Shown: positions 44,601-56,441, numbered from the stretch's first letter. The stretch: 64,000 nt of DNA from Nymphaea colorata (GCF_008831285.2 NC_045151.1:2291544-2355543), one strand, 5' to 3'. A program made the numbers and translations. Notes: generated by a model not told the origin, from the letters alone.

Positions 44601-45458
44601 TCTTAGACAACTTCACTGTTCCTTGGAGTTGAAGCCATTGATCATGACAAAGGCCTTCTATTGATGCAGAGAAAAAAAAAACATTTCAGATCCTTTAGCA
44701 AAAAGAGGAAAGTTGCTAATGTAACCCTTTCTAGATATAAAGCAACCAAGTTTAAGGATGAAACTATATATTGAAACGTTGTTGGTGCGCTCCAAAATGC
44801 TCTCACTAGACCCGACATTACATATGTGGTGAATAGAGCTTGTCAATAGGATCCATAGAAGAGCATTGGAAATTTGTTAAACAAATCTTAAGATATTTAA
44901 GGGGTACCCTTCAATGTGAGTTACATTTTTTGAGGAATTTGGATATAAAATTATCTATCTATTATGATGCAAATTGGGCAGGTTGTCTTAATGGCTGGTG
45001 ATCCACAGGAGGATATGTTACCTATTTAGGCAAAAATGTGATATCATGGGCATCAGCCAAGGGAAGTACAATGGTGATCGTCCACACAAGCTGAGTATAA
45101 AGCTCTTGCCAAAACTAGATTTGAACTTATATGTGTCCAATCTTTGCTAAAATAACTAGGAATTACATTGGATCGAAAACCAATCCCATGGTGCGACAAC
45201 CTTAGAGCTGCATGTCTTGTTGCAAATCCTATTTTTCATGCCCGAACCAAACATGTCAGATTGACTATCACCTTATAAAAAAAAAAGAAAAAAGTTGTAA
45301 ATCAAGACTTGAAAAAAGTAAAGCATGTCAATTCAAATAATCATGTTGCCCAGAACTTTACTAAGGCTCTACCGAGATCTAAATTCCATGACTTCAGATA
45401 CAAGTTCAATCTATGGGAGATTGGCTTTCCAAGGAATGTGAAATTGAGGCAGCGTGAA
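44601..45458 (+). pseudogene. Copia RNase H, degenerate, and polypurine tract
   Basis: Across frames: ALTRPDITYVVNRACQ (near 44797), ILRYLRGTLQCELHF, YDANWAGCLNGW, STGGYVTYLGKNVISWASAK and VAQNFTKALPRSKF (45345). The purine tract aaattgaggcagcg ends near 45457. Frame changes and stops throughout. Confidence 0.85.
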
Positions 45459-46140
45459 ACACATGAAGATAAGGCTGGCGCAATCTCAGGTTACCATAAA
45501 TGTAAATATCCTAATAGCTACCGTTGTGTTCTTGTTACCAAAAATGTATCCAATGAAGGTCCAAAAATTATAGACCTAATGCAGTCCCAAGATAATATAA
45601 ATAATGGCAACTTCACTTACCTTTGTGTCAAGTGAGTGAAGATTATAAAGGGTGTAGGTCTAAAGACGGAGCCTCTATAAATATTTGGTGTCTGTTTCTT
45701 TTTATGTGTGTGATGTTTACCATGTTTAACAGGGAACACTAGAAATGGCTCATTTTCTTTTTCCTTACATCCCAAGAATTGGAAGAACAAAGCGCCAAGG
45801 GGACAATCTTTGATTCATCAACGAATTGGTCGTCCCATGTCCGTTTGAACTTAGAAATGCCAAACGACTTTCGATCCTACATCCCACATTACATCCCTCT
45901 GAGGTCGTTTGAATCCATTGGAACACCACGGAACAGAACGCCCGTGCGAAGCCGACACAAACGCCTCAGATGAAAAACAGTGGTTATAAAAGGAAATGGA
46001 GCCCTCCGAAGCCGTTTGAATTCGCTAAAACACCACAGAACAGAACACCCGTGCCAAGCCGACACAAACGTCCCAGACAAGGAACAGTGGGTATAAAAGG
46101 AAATGAGATTCCATAGCGTTCATCAAACATGCTTCTGAAA
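45459..46140 (+). repeat. Copia 3' LTR-like region with duplicated TATA module
   Basis: Starts tgaaacacatgaag after the polypurine tract. A unit of about 108 bases occurs twice in tandem (45894-46001 and 46002-46109), each with aacaccac, cagaac.cccgtgc and a TATA-type tataaaaggaaatg. The right border is not defined and I cannot see a partner LTR. Confidence 0.5.
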
Positions 46141-46630
46141 ATAATTCTTATATTGATAAAATGGAAAAGTGAAAAAGAAAATCCTTTTTATTACAAAGAT
46201 TCATTGGAATTCCCTGTCGTGGTCGCTTGTGATAGGTCCAACACGTGATCAAAGTAATATATACAAAATGAGCCTTTCAAGATGAGCCTCCTCACCAATA
46301 AGGTGCATGGGAAGACTTGTCCCTTTTGGTCGTCATCAATTATTCGGTCCACCAAGGGACCCGGTTAGGGTCCAGCATTTAATTTCCTTCTACTTAATCA
46401 GATCTCACCCAATTGAATGCTGATTCATATTCGAATTCCAAGTACTCAATCAAGTCTTCTAAATTCAATCTGCACCCAACCGGCATAAGATATGATATCT
46501 TCAAGTAAACAGTTTGGATCTTAATTAACTTCTTGGATCTGAAGTTTGAAGCCAGATTTGGTCATAAAACTGCAAACCAAGTCTGAATCCAACTGATCTT
46601 TAAGAAGCTAAGTCACCAGACTCTTCTACT
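46141..46630. other. Non-coding stretch
   Basis: No gene or repeat boundary seen. Confidence 0.4.
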
Positions 46631-46950
46631 TTACTGCCGCACCAGAGTCCGCGTCGAGTCGGGTGCGCACCGGATTTGAGTGCGGCTCCGACTCACACCC
46701 GAGCCCAGTTATAATGTCATATTATTAAGTTACTTATATAATATATGTTGTTTTGATATTTTTCTATAGAATACAATTATTCAAATATATTATATAAATA
46801 ACTAAATTGTAATAATATATTTATTCTATTATATATATAATAAATTAAAAAAATAATAATAATAGAATACCTTCGCCGCACCGCCGGACTTAAATTTTTT
46901 GATTCCGGCACTTGCATCGGCACCGGTACCTGCACCCCGCACTATGGTGA
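46631..46950. mobile_element. Short non-autonomous transposon-like element, GC-rich ends and AT-rich core
   Basis: The left part (46634-46712) is full of cgcacc, gagtccg and gagtcggg words. The right part (46870-46940) has ccgcaccgcc, ccggcac and tgcaccccgcac. The middle (46715-46870) is almost pure A and T. This layout resembles hAT-type short elements with repeated subterminal words. No target duplication verified. Confidence 0.45.
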
Positions 46951-47471
46951 CGTAGTTAAGAACAAATGGAACCAGCAGACGATGAATCTCAGATGAGGTC
47001 AGTGATAAGTGGACTCGTTCACACCCTTTTGCAATATAGGGGCTACAGATTCATCCAACAATCGCGCTATATATATATATATATATATTAGCGCTAAAAC
47101 TGATGTTATTCTAGCGTGAGAGTTGCCCTGCTTTGTTGTAGTTGCTGCAAGTCTGCAATGATAGAAGTTTCTTCAACGACTCTCTCTCTCGTCCTAGCAG
47201 TAGACAGCGTCTTTCTCATTTTACCTCTTGCTCCTTTTCCTTGACATCGTTTTCTCCATTGCTGCTTCCTGGAACTGATCCTCCTCCTCTTCCATCTTTT
47301 TCTCTATTGTTATTTTCCTTCCTAATTAATGATCTTGGAGAGCCGTTTTGCCTAATTTTGTGATGGGTTTGGCACTTGATTTTTGATTGCTGTTTTTGAC
47401 TGTGGGTTTCGTACCCGTTCTGCACACGTTTTCTGGTTTCAATGTTCTTATTACAATCGCGTGTATAAAAT
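46951..47471. other. Non-coding stretch
   Basis: A TA run at 47071-47089 and CT-rich sequence at 47180-47330. Open frames here lack any domain. Confidence 0.4.
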
Positions 47472-47840
47472 CTAAGCTTCTATCTTGCTATGGTATTTTC
47501 TTTTAGATTTTGGTACTTTGTTTATGACTTTACATTTTTCGAATATTGTGAAAATAAAGGGATACCTTCCAGAAGCTTCATAGTTGCAGCTAGGTAATGT
47601 ATCATAAGAAGACAACTCGTCCCAATAAGACTTTAACTTTGTGAAATACGTTGGGACCGATTGAGATTTTTGTGTGTGCCTGCTCATAGCATATTTTATT
47701 TGAAACCTTCTCGGTGCAGTGTTTTGTGCGAATCTGTCCTTCAAATCCTTCCAGTCCTCACAAGCATTGGTTGCATAATTGACACTCTCGACTAACTATT
47801 TAGACAATGAGTTGATTAACCAAGATAAACACCATGTTGT
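47472..47840 (-). pseudogene. Copia gag fragment, minus strand
   Basis: The minus-strand frame reads KDRFAQNTAPRRFQIKYAMS, SVPTYFTKLKSYWDELSSYD and LPSC, the middle of a copia gag of the UBN2/retrotran_gag type. Upstream, LSWLINSL and EDWKDL continue it with a stop in between, toward 47840. Nothing else of that element is clear nearby. Confidence 0.8.
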
Positions 47841-50800
47841 TGCAATTCAGTAAATATATTCAGGAGAACTCATTTCAAGTTGAGAAATTGATTCATCAAC
47901 GAATCCTAACTTATTTTTCGCTGCTAACGCCATGGACATGGACCGACTCAAGATTCTCCATTAAGATGTTGGGAGTCAAGGAGAGCCCTTGGGTTGTCCG
48001 AATGATGCAAGAAATAGGGATTTGCAAATTCAGCCAACAAAGTCTGAGACATTAGAAGGAGCATTGGTACTCAAACAGCAGTAAGAGAGGATGGGCAGAG
48101 AAAGGAAGATAAGACGCACACAGAAATGCATTCCTCATGTTGCTAAAAACAGTACGCCCTTTTATAAGGCTCTCTTTACAAAATAATTACAAAAAAAAAA
48201 GGAAATAATAAAATAATGATTTTCTAGTGTACAATGTAACCGTTTTGATTTTCTTGCTAGGGTTTCATTGATCTGATGTACGCTGTGCACCGTGGAGAGT
48301 CCAAATCGTGCTTTGTCGGTGTGTAGGCTTCTGTTAAATCTGATCTGCTTGTTGGTGACTTGGTTAAATATGAGCTTTTTTGAAGTTGGGATTGGAGATG
48401 CACTCCAGAACTAAGATTATGCACATTCCCATGTTTGCGCACTGTATATGTGTTCTTATTTTCGTGAATTCTTGTTAAATTCTTCTCCTTTTTTTGACAG
48501 TTGACGTCTGTTTGTATTTGGTGAACTTCTTTTAGTGTTAATATCGGCCGTGAAAACTCTGTTGCATCTGTCGTTAGATCTCTGTTGCATCTTTTTTGTG
48601 AAATTTTCAGTTAGAGCAGAAATCCTTGTCTTGGGGTGTGGGCATTCTCGATCTATTTGTTTTCTTGACCTGTTACGACTGGATATCTGTTTAGAGTGAA
48701 CTTGATTGCCAGTTCCCCCCTTGGGTCGTGAGTTTTGAACCCTATGCTTGTGTCCATGAAGTAGTAACTTTAGATCCATGACCACCACAATATAGTTTGG
48801 CTGCTGCTACCCAATATTTCTTAATTGTTTGCAGCTGCTGAACTTTTATCTAAACGTTGGTATATGGAAAAATTATGCATGGAACCATGTGCTGAACTAT
48901 ATAAAGTGTTAATCGTTTGTAGCTTGAATTTTGTGCTACAGATGATGCATCAGTACTTGAAACAGGCTGCCTATCCCAAACGCTCAGATCAATTATCAAA
49001 TTGTCTAGTTCATAGTGAAGTTCTCATATATTATGAATTGATGATGCCTAATTCCGAGTAAAAGGGTATGTATAAAGTCTCCCAGAGGAAGAGAGTCTAT
49101 GCAGCTCTTTGATCAGACGCAGGAAGATGGTGTGAAAGAGGAGCCTGTTCTTGTAATTGTCTTGCTCCAGGCTTCTGCCTTGCTCTGTGCTAATAGTATT
49201 AAAGTGTTTGTGTAATGGTTATTTTTTTGTTAAGAAATGTTATTTTGGCAATTGATGTTATATTATTTATTAAGATTATAGTTGTTAAATAACTTGCAGT
49301 TGATTTTCACGTTCATTGCATAGCTGGTCGTGGTTTGATTCATATGCAATTTTCAAACTAGAGATCAAGAAATGTAAACTGCTTATTATCATTTATCAAT
49401 TTTGATAGATGGTTGATTTATTTTTGACAAATTTTATGTGACATTTTCTGTACCATAGTTGCTTCTAAATTTCTATGCAACTCTGGAAATGTGGAAATGC
49501 ATTTCCTTATTATCAAACTAACTAAGAAATAATTTTTTGAAATCTAAAAAAATATATATATTCATCAAACTAAAAAATATATTTGAGTAATCACACACAC
49601 ACATCAAAATGAGAATGGAAAAGATTTGTTCTCTGCATTCATTAGCATCACGTCCATATGTGGAGGATTATGCTGACCAAGTCAACCGGAATGCTGGTCA
49701 TTGAATTCAGTAGCAAGCTCATGGTGGTCAACGAGGAAGACGATCCCCTCTTTCTTCCTCTCGCATGAGACGAATGCCCTAACGGATATTTTTTTTTGCT
49801 TCTGAAAATATGTTTTAAAAATTTGAACTTTTTTTTTACTCCTGTATTTCCAGCCCAGCCTAAAAGAATTCAATTACGTCTGATCTATTTTTTATATTTA
49901 GATCTTAAGTGTATGAAATCTATGAGTTTAATTAAGATCTAATTTTATCTTTAGACTTTTTATTTGTTAGCATAAAATATAACGAATGATATGAACAGTG
50001 CATGCGAACTTTTTATCGGATGCACATTATTTGCATAAGACGATGGAGAGCCTCCTCGGTCTACGACAGGCACTTCTCAAGTTTTGCACTTCTAACTCGT
50101 AAATTCAATTTATTTTGAGAAGAAAGAAAGATAAATTGGGTTGATGTGAGATGGGTGAGACGTCTGCAGAACCACGTGTACATGGGCCGGCAACAAGCAC
50201 GTACATTCTTTATATATATTTTCTGCTCCCAATGAAAAAAAGGTTCTTACTGATTACCATACAAATAATTAGTAATTTTGTACGTAGAATTGTTTGTTTG
50301 TATGAAAGAAAGGTTCTTACTAATTACCTGCCGCTTTAGTCTAAACCTCCTTCAAAAGTTTTTCGAGTTCAGGACGAGCTCTATCCTTCCTAACGAAAAT
50401 TCTCCATCCTCAGCCATATAGGGTATTATATGGTTCATTTTCCATGTACAGATTTTATTAATCTGAAAATATAACCAATATTCCAACTGCTTTCCCTTAC
50501 TGGTTTTACTGGTCTCGACATCCAATTTTTCGTCTTCTTCTATTTAATCTAATTTGTGCTTTTACCCAGAGGGTGAGCCACATATGAGAAGCCCTTCAAT
50601 GGTTATGTATTTTTTATATTAACATTTTCAAATTTTTGTTCTATTTTTCTTTTAACATTTTTGAATATATAAAACGCCTGAACGAGTGTGCCTTTCTAGA
50701 ATTTATTTTTCTTTTTTTTTTAAGTTCCCATCCGCCACTAGCTTTAATCACTTGGTTCAAGATTCTTGTTTGGTGCAGGCTTGGAACTAGTGATGCCCGT

Positions 50801-50860
50801 CAATTACGGGATAAAAGGATTTTATTTTTTTTCATTATATGTATTCAGCCAATAGATTGT
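47841..50860. other. Long non-coding stretch
   Basis: About three kilobases without a domain-bearing frame. Small features: AT-rich runs near 49540-49570 and a short direct duplication aaaggttcttact.attacc (50241 and 50309). The frames at 48456-48788 (minus) and 48825-49061 have no recognisable content. Confidence 0.5.
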
Positions 50861-50869
50861 AGCCAAATC

Positions 50870-51691
50870 TTGATAGCACCTCTGTTAGGACCGGTCTGCG
50901 GAGGGCATTCAGGACCAGACTGCGTTTGTGAGAGCACGCCAGGAATTCCTCCATTCAACTTCAGGAGTCACGTCTTGTTCAGAAAAACGCTCCCTGCTGT
51001 GGCCAAGAGAATTCCTCGACAGATTTGGGGATTTTCCCCAATTCGAGAACAGAAATGATCAATTCATGAAATTGACAATGAATTCACGAGGATAATGGTA
51101 AAACAATTCACCAGATATCAGATTTAACCGAATTTAATTGAAATTGATGTGCGGTTGCCGCATTGGCAGAGTTTCAGCAAAACAGCCTGATCAGATATGC
51201 ACCGATCTGCTCCGGTGGACTTACCAAATATGCTCCGATCTAGCTCAAACTTCATCAGAATGCTCCTCCAGCTAAGACGAAGCTAACAGGATAGTTGCTG
51301 CCCTCCGGTCGGACTCTGGTCCCCGGAAATACTCTCTGATCAGGAATTACAGTATGCGGCCAACTGGGAAGAGCCAAACACTAATATGTCCAATTCTGGG
51401 CCTCATTTGCTCGATCTCCTCTCCGTTCATCCTTTGAATTACGTCGCACAAGATTAAGATCGATTATGTACAAGAATTGCGAGTGAATTATGCTGATCTA
51501 AGCATGTAAACAGCTGATCATGCCGATGTTAGACAGTCCACTGTAACAGTGACTGAATTCGCCGGGTCAGCACTGATTTCGCCTTTGATTGTATCGAACC
51601 AGATCAGTTCAGGAGAGTCTCGCGGAGATCGGGACTAACTGTAAGAGATCTGCCGGTTTCTGTCGTCGCAGATGGTGTGAATTCGCTCCAG
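50870..51691 (-). mobile_element. Leader of a copia element on the minus strand, part 1
   Basis: The reverse complement of 50900-51040 resembles the copia leader at 31490-31640 (ccccaaatctgtcgagga, acagcaaggagc-like, gacgtgact...gaa.ttgaa). The sequence continues beyond the inserted copia element at 56442, joined at the duplicated agcca. So it is probably the leader of an older, related element. No ORF of substance. Confidence 0.4.
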
Positions 51692-51696
51692 AGCCA
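51692..51696. repeat. Target site duplication agcca (left)
   Basis: Identical to 56442-56446 on the other side of the element. The five-base size is standard for copia integrase. Confidence 0.9.
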
Positions 51697-52163
51697 TGAG
51701 AAAGGGAGACAATAAGAAAGCAAGAGACAAGTTTTTATGTGGTTCGGTGAAATACACCTATGTCCATGAGAGAAGCTCTTCCACCATGTGTTGGCAGAGA
51801 GATTCTTTCAGTATTTATAGTGTTATACACCAATCTTCTCCTTGATTTTAGCAGAGGTTACATAATTGCTCCTATGAGCAGTACATAAACGGTAACATTT
51901 TGAGATTCGCTTTCCTTGTTGGGTTGTTGCTCGCCTGGATCGTTATCCTTATTTCTAACCACAGCTTGTTTTCCTTTATCATCATATTCTTCAGTAATTG
52001 ACGTGATCTGCAGCCTGGCTGAATCAGCTATTGGTGTAACTGGCATAATCTTCATTCTAGTTGTTTGCTGACTATATCCCTTTACAGCGCTGATTCAGCA
52101 TTTTGTGTAGCTGGTGTAATCTTCATTCTAGCTGGTGGGTGATTATATCATTTTACCATTTCA
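51697..52163 (-). repeat. 3' LTR of the minus-strand copia element (467 bp)
   Basis: Matches 55968-56441 along its whole length. On the minus strand it begins TGAAATGGTAAAA and ends ...TCTCA. The polypurine tract (minus: cagtttgaggtgaga) adjoins at 52164-52178. Its U3 holds two tandem units of about 70 bases (52018-52088 and 52089-52157) with ctga.tcagc and gtaatcttcattctag. Confidence 0.95.
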
Positions 52164-52207
52164 TCTCACCTCAAACTGGGCGGGGCTCTGGTCAGGCCCA
52201 GTTTGGG

Positions 52208-52560
52208 TCAATTAAAGGAGTTGTTGGATAACACCTTGGTAAATATATCAGCAAGTTGTTGAGATGAGGATACAAAGTGCATGGTAAGTTGACTGAGTGC
52301 AACCTTCTCACGAAGGAAATGATAATCTAATTCAACATATTTAATCAAAGAGTAGAAAACTGGCTTGATATAAACCTGTAGCGCAGACATATTATCACAA
52401 TATAGGGTTGGAGGACATGTCAAATATATGCCAAGGTCTTTCAAGATATATGTAATCCATGTAAGTTCAGTGGCTGCAGAGGCCATAGACCTATATTCAG
52501 CTTCTATGCCAGTATATCATATATATGTAATCCATGTAAGTTCATGGATTGGGCAACAAT
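52208..52560 (-). pseudogene. Copia RNase H (minus strand)
   Basis: The frame 52208-52486 reads AATELTWITYILKDLGI, LYCDNMSALQV, KYVELDYHFLREKV and QQLADIFTKVL. These are the conserved copia RNase H end motifs. The N-terminal RNase H part lies upstream across a small duplication near 52440-52540 (atgtaatccatgtaagttca occurs twice). Confidence 0.9.
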
Positions 52561-53200
52561 GGGTTGTTTCTTCACCGACCAAGATATACAATTATTGCCG
52601 ATGAAAGTGCAGTATCCAGTAGTTGAGTGTCGAGTGTCATGACATCTTGCCCAGTCAGAATCAGAGAAGGCATGAAGTCAAAAATCATTCTGAGGAGAGA
52701 GGGTACAACCATTAGAAATAGTTCCATGAATGTAGCGGAGTATACGCTTGACAAGCTGAAAATGACTATTCTTCCGTGTTTGCATATATTGACTTACATA
52801 ATTAACACTTAATGATACGTTTGGCCTTGTAAACATAAAATATTGTAGCCCTCCAACCGGACTTCGAAATAATGTTGGATCTGAAAAGACTTCATCATCA
52901 ACAGGAGTTTGATAATGTTGAACCAAAGGTGTGATCGTAGGTTTGCAGCCAAGCAAGTTCACCCGTGCGAGTAGATTGAAGGCGTAATGTTTTTTGTTCA
53001 AGTAAACTCCATATCTGGTCTTAACCACTTCTACTCATAAGAAGTTATGGAGATATCCAAGGTCTTTCATGGTGAACTCAATACTCAACTCTTTCACAAA
53101 TTGTTGAAGAAGGATATTATTGCTGCCCATTAATATGATGTCATCAACATAAACAATGAGAAAAATTGTAGCTTGAGCTTCTCAATAGACAAACAGGGAA
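52561..53200 (-). pseudogene. Copia reverse transcriptase C-terminal part (minus strand)
   Basis: Near 53110-53150 the minus strand reads VYVDDIILMGSNN, then SIEFTMKDLGYLHNFL. The frame 52678-53028 continues with GVYLNKKHYAFNLLARVNLL, FRSPVGGLQYFMFTRPNVSL and VKRILRYIHGT. The N-terminal half of RT is deleted, as integrase sequence follows directly. Confidence 0.9.
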
Positions 53201-53990
53201 GAGTCAGATATACTGGCATAGAAGCCAATCTGGTTTCTTTCCAAAAACACATTCAAATGGCGATTTCTTTTGCAAGGTGGGTGTAGGCAATCGATTGATT
53301 AACCATGTGGCAGTTAAGAAAGCATCAACCCAATATTTCATGGGTATATGAGCATGAAAGAGCATAGTGAGGCCCCAATCCGTTTTGCAGTGGCGTTTTG
53401 GGGCATGACTTAATATGTTGGATGCCATGACTTCTCAAATAATTTTCTAGGATCCAACTATTAAATTCACCTCCTTCATCAGTTTGAAAATTTTTTAATT
53501 TTGTCTCAAATTGTCGTTCAACCAGTTTATGGAAATCTATAAACATTTGACAATGCTCAGATTTGTGCTGAAGAGGATATGACCAAACAAATCTTGTAGC
53601 TTCATCAACAAATGTAGCATAAAACTGAAATCTTTGTGTAGACGTGATAGGGGTTGGTCCTCATAAGTCACAATGAACACGTTCAAGAAAGATTTGAGAA
53701 TGCTCTTCTAAAGGAAGAAATGGAAGCCGACACATTTTGGCAAGCTGACAACTAGAACAGACTGACATTTTTTTATTGAGGTCCACTCATCTCAATATTA
53801 TTTTTGCTAACAGGAAAATCAACTATCTGATGACGAGGATGACCCAAATGCTGATGCCATGTTTCTTTATTGATCGACCAAAACCTGCATGAAAAGAAGA
53901 CTGCATGCAACCGATCCTTGGGGTTTTCTTGAAACACATAAAGATCTCTGGTTCTATTGTCGATGCTATTAGTCAATTGTTCCTCTTGTC
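53201..53990 (-). pseudogene. Copia pre-integrase and integrase (minus strand)
   Basis: The GAG-pre-integrase zinc finger part is at 53773-53976 (WSINKETWHQHLGHPRHQIV). The integrase core is at 53325-53546 (LKNFQTDEGGEFNSW with the catalytic Asp), and 53204-53428 continues with YWVDAFLTATWLINRLPT and SPFECVFGKKPD. The expected NGxxERK motif is altered across a frame change. Upstream of about 53990 it is interrupted by mitochondrial sequence. Confidence 0.9.
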
Positions 53991-53999
53991 TTTAACAGA

Positions 54000-54600
54000 A
54001 AACAGGAGCAGAAAAGAGTTCCTCGAATGAAGGGTACGTTCATCGAATCTCATGCCCAATCGAGAAACAGGTCTTGGAATCGATTAGGCTGTGTAGTCGA
54101 TGCATTGGGAGTACCTATTGATGGAAAAGGGGCTCTAAGCGATCACAAATGAAGACGTGTCAAAGTGAAAGCCCCTGATATTATTGAATGTAAATCAATG
54201 CACGAACCTATGCAAACAAGATTAAAAGCAGTGGTAGTCGGCATGAAACTTCTATAAGCGACTTGTCGAGCTTTCTAATACTTTGCTTCTTGGTTTCGTA
54301 GTCCTATATCAGGACCCTTCATTCTATAGAAAAGATCATGAAAGAGGCGATCAGAACGGTACCCGATCCATTGTCTTTCCCAAGTTTCCAGACACTTCAA
54401 ACTTTCGACTGAGTCAACGCTGCCACTCGGCCCTCAAACGGATCAAAGAAGAGTGGGGAACCTCTCGCTGGTTTTTGGAATTCGACATCTGAAAGTGTTT
54501 TCACACCATCGACTGACATCGAATCATCCCAATCCTTAAAGAAGAGATCGACGATCCCAAGTTCTTTTACCTCACTCAGAAACTCTTTTCCATCGGATGA
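54000..54600 (+). other. Nuclear copy of mitochondrial DNA (atp1 and matR fragments)
   Basis: On the plus strand, 54087-54240 encodes a piece of mitochondrial ATP synthase alpha: VVDALGVPIDGKGALSDH, then RRVKVKAPDIIE and MHEPMQT. From 54283 to about 54595 it encodes a piece of the mitochondrial group II intron maturase matR: DPSFYRKDHERGDQNGTRSI, FRLSQRCHSALKRIKEEWGT, RWFLEFDI, then EEIDDPKFF. At three Arg positions that are normally CGA-type there is TGA (at about 54149, 54490 and 54516). It lies within the copia element, opposite in strand to it. The exact borders, and the origin of 54000-54086, are uncertain. Confidence 0.88.
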
Positions 54601-54880
54601 ACCATCAACATAAAATTGAAAACATAAGGATATTCAGACATTAACTGGCTGACTGGGACTAAATTCTTCTTAATTTGAGACATAACTGGAACATTATGGA
54701 GAGATAGACATTTTGTCTTGTTTTGAATGTCAGCATTTCCAATGTGAGTGATACTTACTTTTTCACCATTCCCCACCATAATTTGATCATTACCATGTTA
54801 TTCAATAGTGTTTGTAAGGTTACCTGGATCAGACGTTATATGCGTGGACACCCCAGTATCAAGAAACCATTTATCATGCG
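54601..54880 (-). pseudogene. Copia protease (minus strand)
   Basis: Near 54850-54890 the minus strand reads HDKWFLDTGVSTHITSD, the D-T-G protease motif. The frame 54576-54779 continues with IMVGNGEKVSITHIGNADI and VPVSQLMSEYPYVFNF. Mitochondrial sequence breaks it at about 54600. Confidence 0.88.
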
Positions 54881-55967
54881 CATTGGTTATCTTCATTGCT
54901 GCCAATGCATGTGGTACTTCTTGCACTTGAAAGGCATGATTGAACCGATGCCAACAATTAGCAACATTATGATTCATTTTGTGGCAGATTTGACATTGAA
55001 CACCTTTGTTCTTGTTTTGGTTCTCTCCGCGTCCACCATTCTTGTTTCGATTGAACTGGAAATGTCATCCTCCATAGGCCGACTGAAAATGTTCTCCTCC
55101 TTGGGCCAACTGAAAAGATCCTCTTCCTTGGGCTGCTTGTGTGAATTCACTCCCCTTTGAATTAAAGAACTGATTTCAATTTGATTTAAGCTTGGCATTT
55201 GAATATTTTTTGCTGTAAAATGCAACCTGTCTATCTAGATTCCTAATGATACATACTCCGCATAGTTTCATGACTCTGGAGTAAAGCTACCACATCTATG
55301 TAGGATGGTGTTGGAGGTTTCATCATAGTGGTGGTAAAGGATTCGTATTCCTGTCCCAATCCACAGAGGAGCCAAAAGACTTTGGAATGGTCTTCCATAG
55401 GCTTGCGTATGGTTGCAAGCTCGTCACATATCTTCTTGAACCCACAAATATAAACAACAATAGACATATTTCTTTTCTGATAAGTCCGAAGTCTTTGCAT
55501 AAGCAAGTGTTCCCTTTCTTGACATTTATGAGAGAAGTGTGTCATAAGAGTATTCTATACCTCTTTGGATGTTGAAGTCCAATGATGTTACCCATGACTT
55601 CTTCTGCAAGAGTGCCGGTGATCCATCCACGCAATAGTCGATCTGATTTTCACCATGCTTGATAGATTGGATTTACTCGTTCCTCCACCGTACCGTCTTC
55701 TTTGGGATATTTGACCATGGGTTCGGGTGCAACCGTCTCTCCTTCAGTGAACTCAGTCATATCTTGGCTCTCAAATCCAAGCAGTTGGGTTTTCCATGTC
55801 AAAAAATTGGTCCGGTTCAACTTCATGGTCACAAAGTTTGCGACATTTAAGTTGTAAGGGTATGGGTAAGGAGATGAGACGATGGAAGCTATTGATGATA
55901 TATTAGACTTTTCAAAAAAAAAAAAAAAAAAACCACACAGCCTCAAGACCCTAATGCTCTGATACCA
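54881..55967 (-). pseudogene. Copia gag (minus strand) and primer binding site
   Basis: N-terminal gag is in 55650-55870 (LNRTNFLTWKTQLLGFESQD). The middle is in 55243-55545 (SIVVYICGFKKICDELATIR, LLCGLGQEYESFTTTMMKPP). The Cys/His-rich region near 54930-55000 is degraded. An A/T run (plus 55915-55931) lies in the leader. The primer binding site is 55956-55967, the perfect complement of initiator tRNA-Met (tggtatcagagc on the minus strand). Confidence 0.88.
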
Positions 55968-56441
55968 TGAGAAAGGGAGACAATAAAAAGCAAGAGACAA
56001 GTTTTTACGTGGTTTGGTGAAGTACACCTACGTCCACGAGAAAGGCTCTTCCACCGTGTGTTGGTGGAGAGATTCTTTCACTATTTATAATGTTATACAC
56101 CAATCTTTTCCTTGATTTTAGGAGAGGTTACATAATTGCTCGTATGAGTTGTACATAAACATTTGATGCTGGTAACGTTTTGAGATTGACTTTCCTTGTT
56201 GGGTTGTTGCTCTCCTGCATCATTATCCTCATTTGTAACCACAGCTTGTTTTCCTTTATCATCATACTCTTCAGTAACTGATGTGATCCGCAGCCTAGCT
56301 GAATCAACTATTGGTGTAACTGGCGTAATCTTCATTCTAGCCATTTGTTGATTATATCCCTTAACTGCTGATTCAGCATTTTGTGTAGCTGGCGTAATCT
56401 TCAGTCTAACCGGTGGGTGATTATATCCTTTTACCATTTCA
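55968..56441 (-). repeat. 5' LTR of the minus-strand copia element (474 bp)
   Basis: Matches 51697-52163 throughout, with the same tandem U3 units. It adjoins the primer binding site at 55967. Differences from its partner are mostly transitions plus a few short indels. Confidence 0.95.

Larger units (their letters stand above)
51697..56441 (-). mobile_element. Ty1/copia element with both LTRs, internally deleted, with mitochondrial insert
   Basis: Defined by two similar LTRs, a tRNA-Met primer binding site, a polypurine tract and perfect agcca target duplications. The order on the minus strand is gag, protease, GAG-pre-integrase, integrase, the C-terminal part of RT, RNase H. Much of the RT N-terminal half is missing between integrase (about 53204) and YVDD (about 53130). 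About 600 bases of mitochondrial DNA interrupt the protease to pre-integrase region (54000-54600). All ORFs carry stops or frame changes, and the LTRs differ visibly, so it is an old, dead copy. Confidence 0.95.

Noticed and set aside
54283-54492. Plus-strand frame as a nuclear gene
   Set aside because: It is a mitochondrial matR fragment with internal stops downstream, embedded in a copia element.
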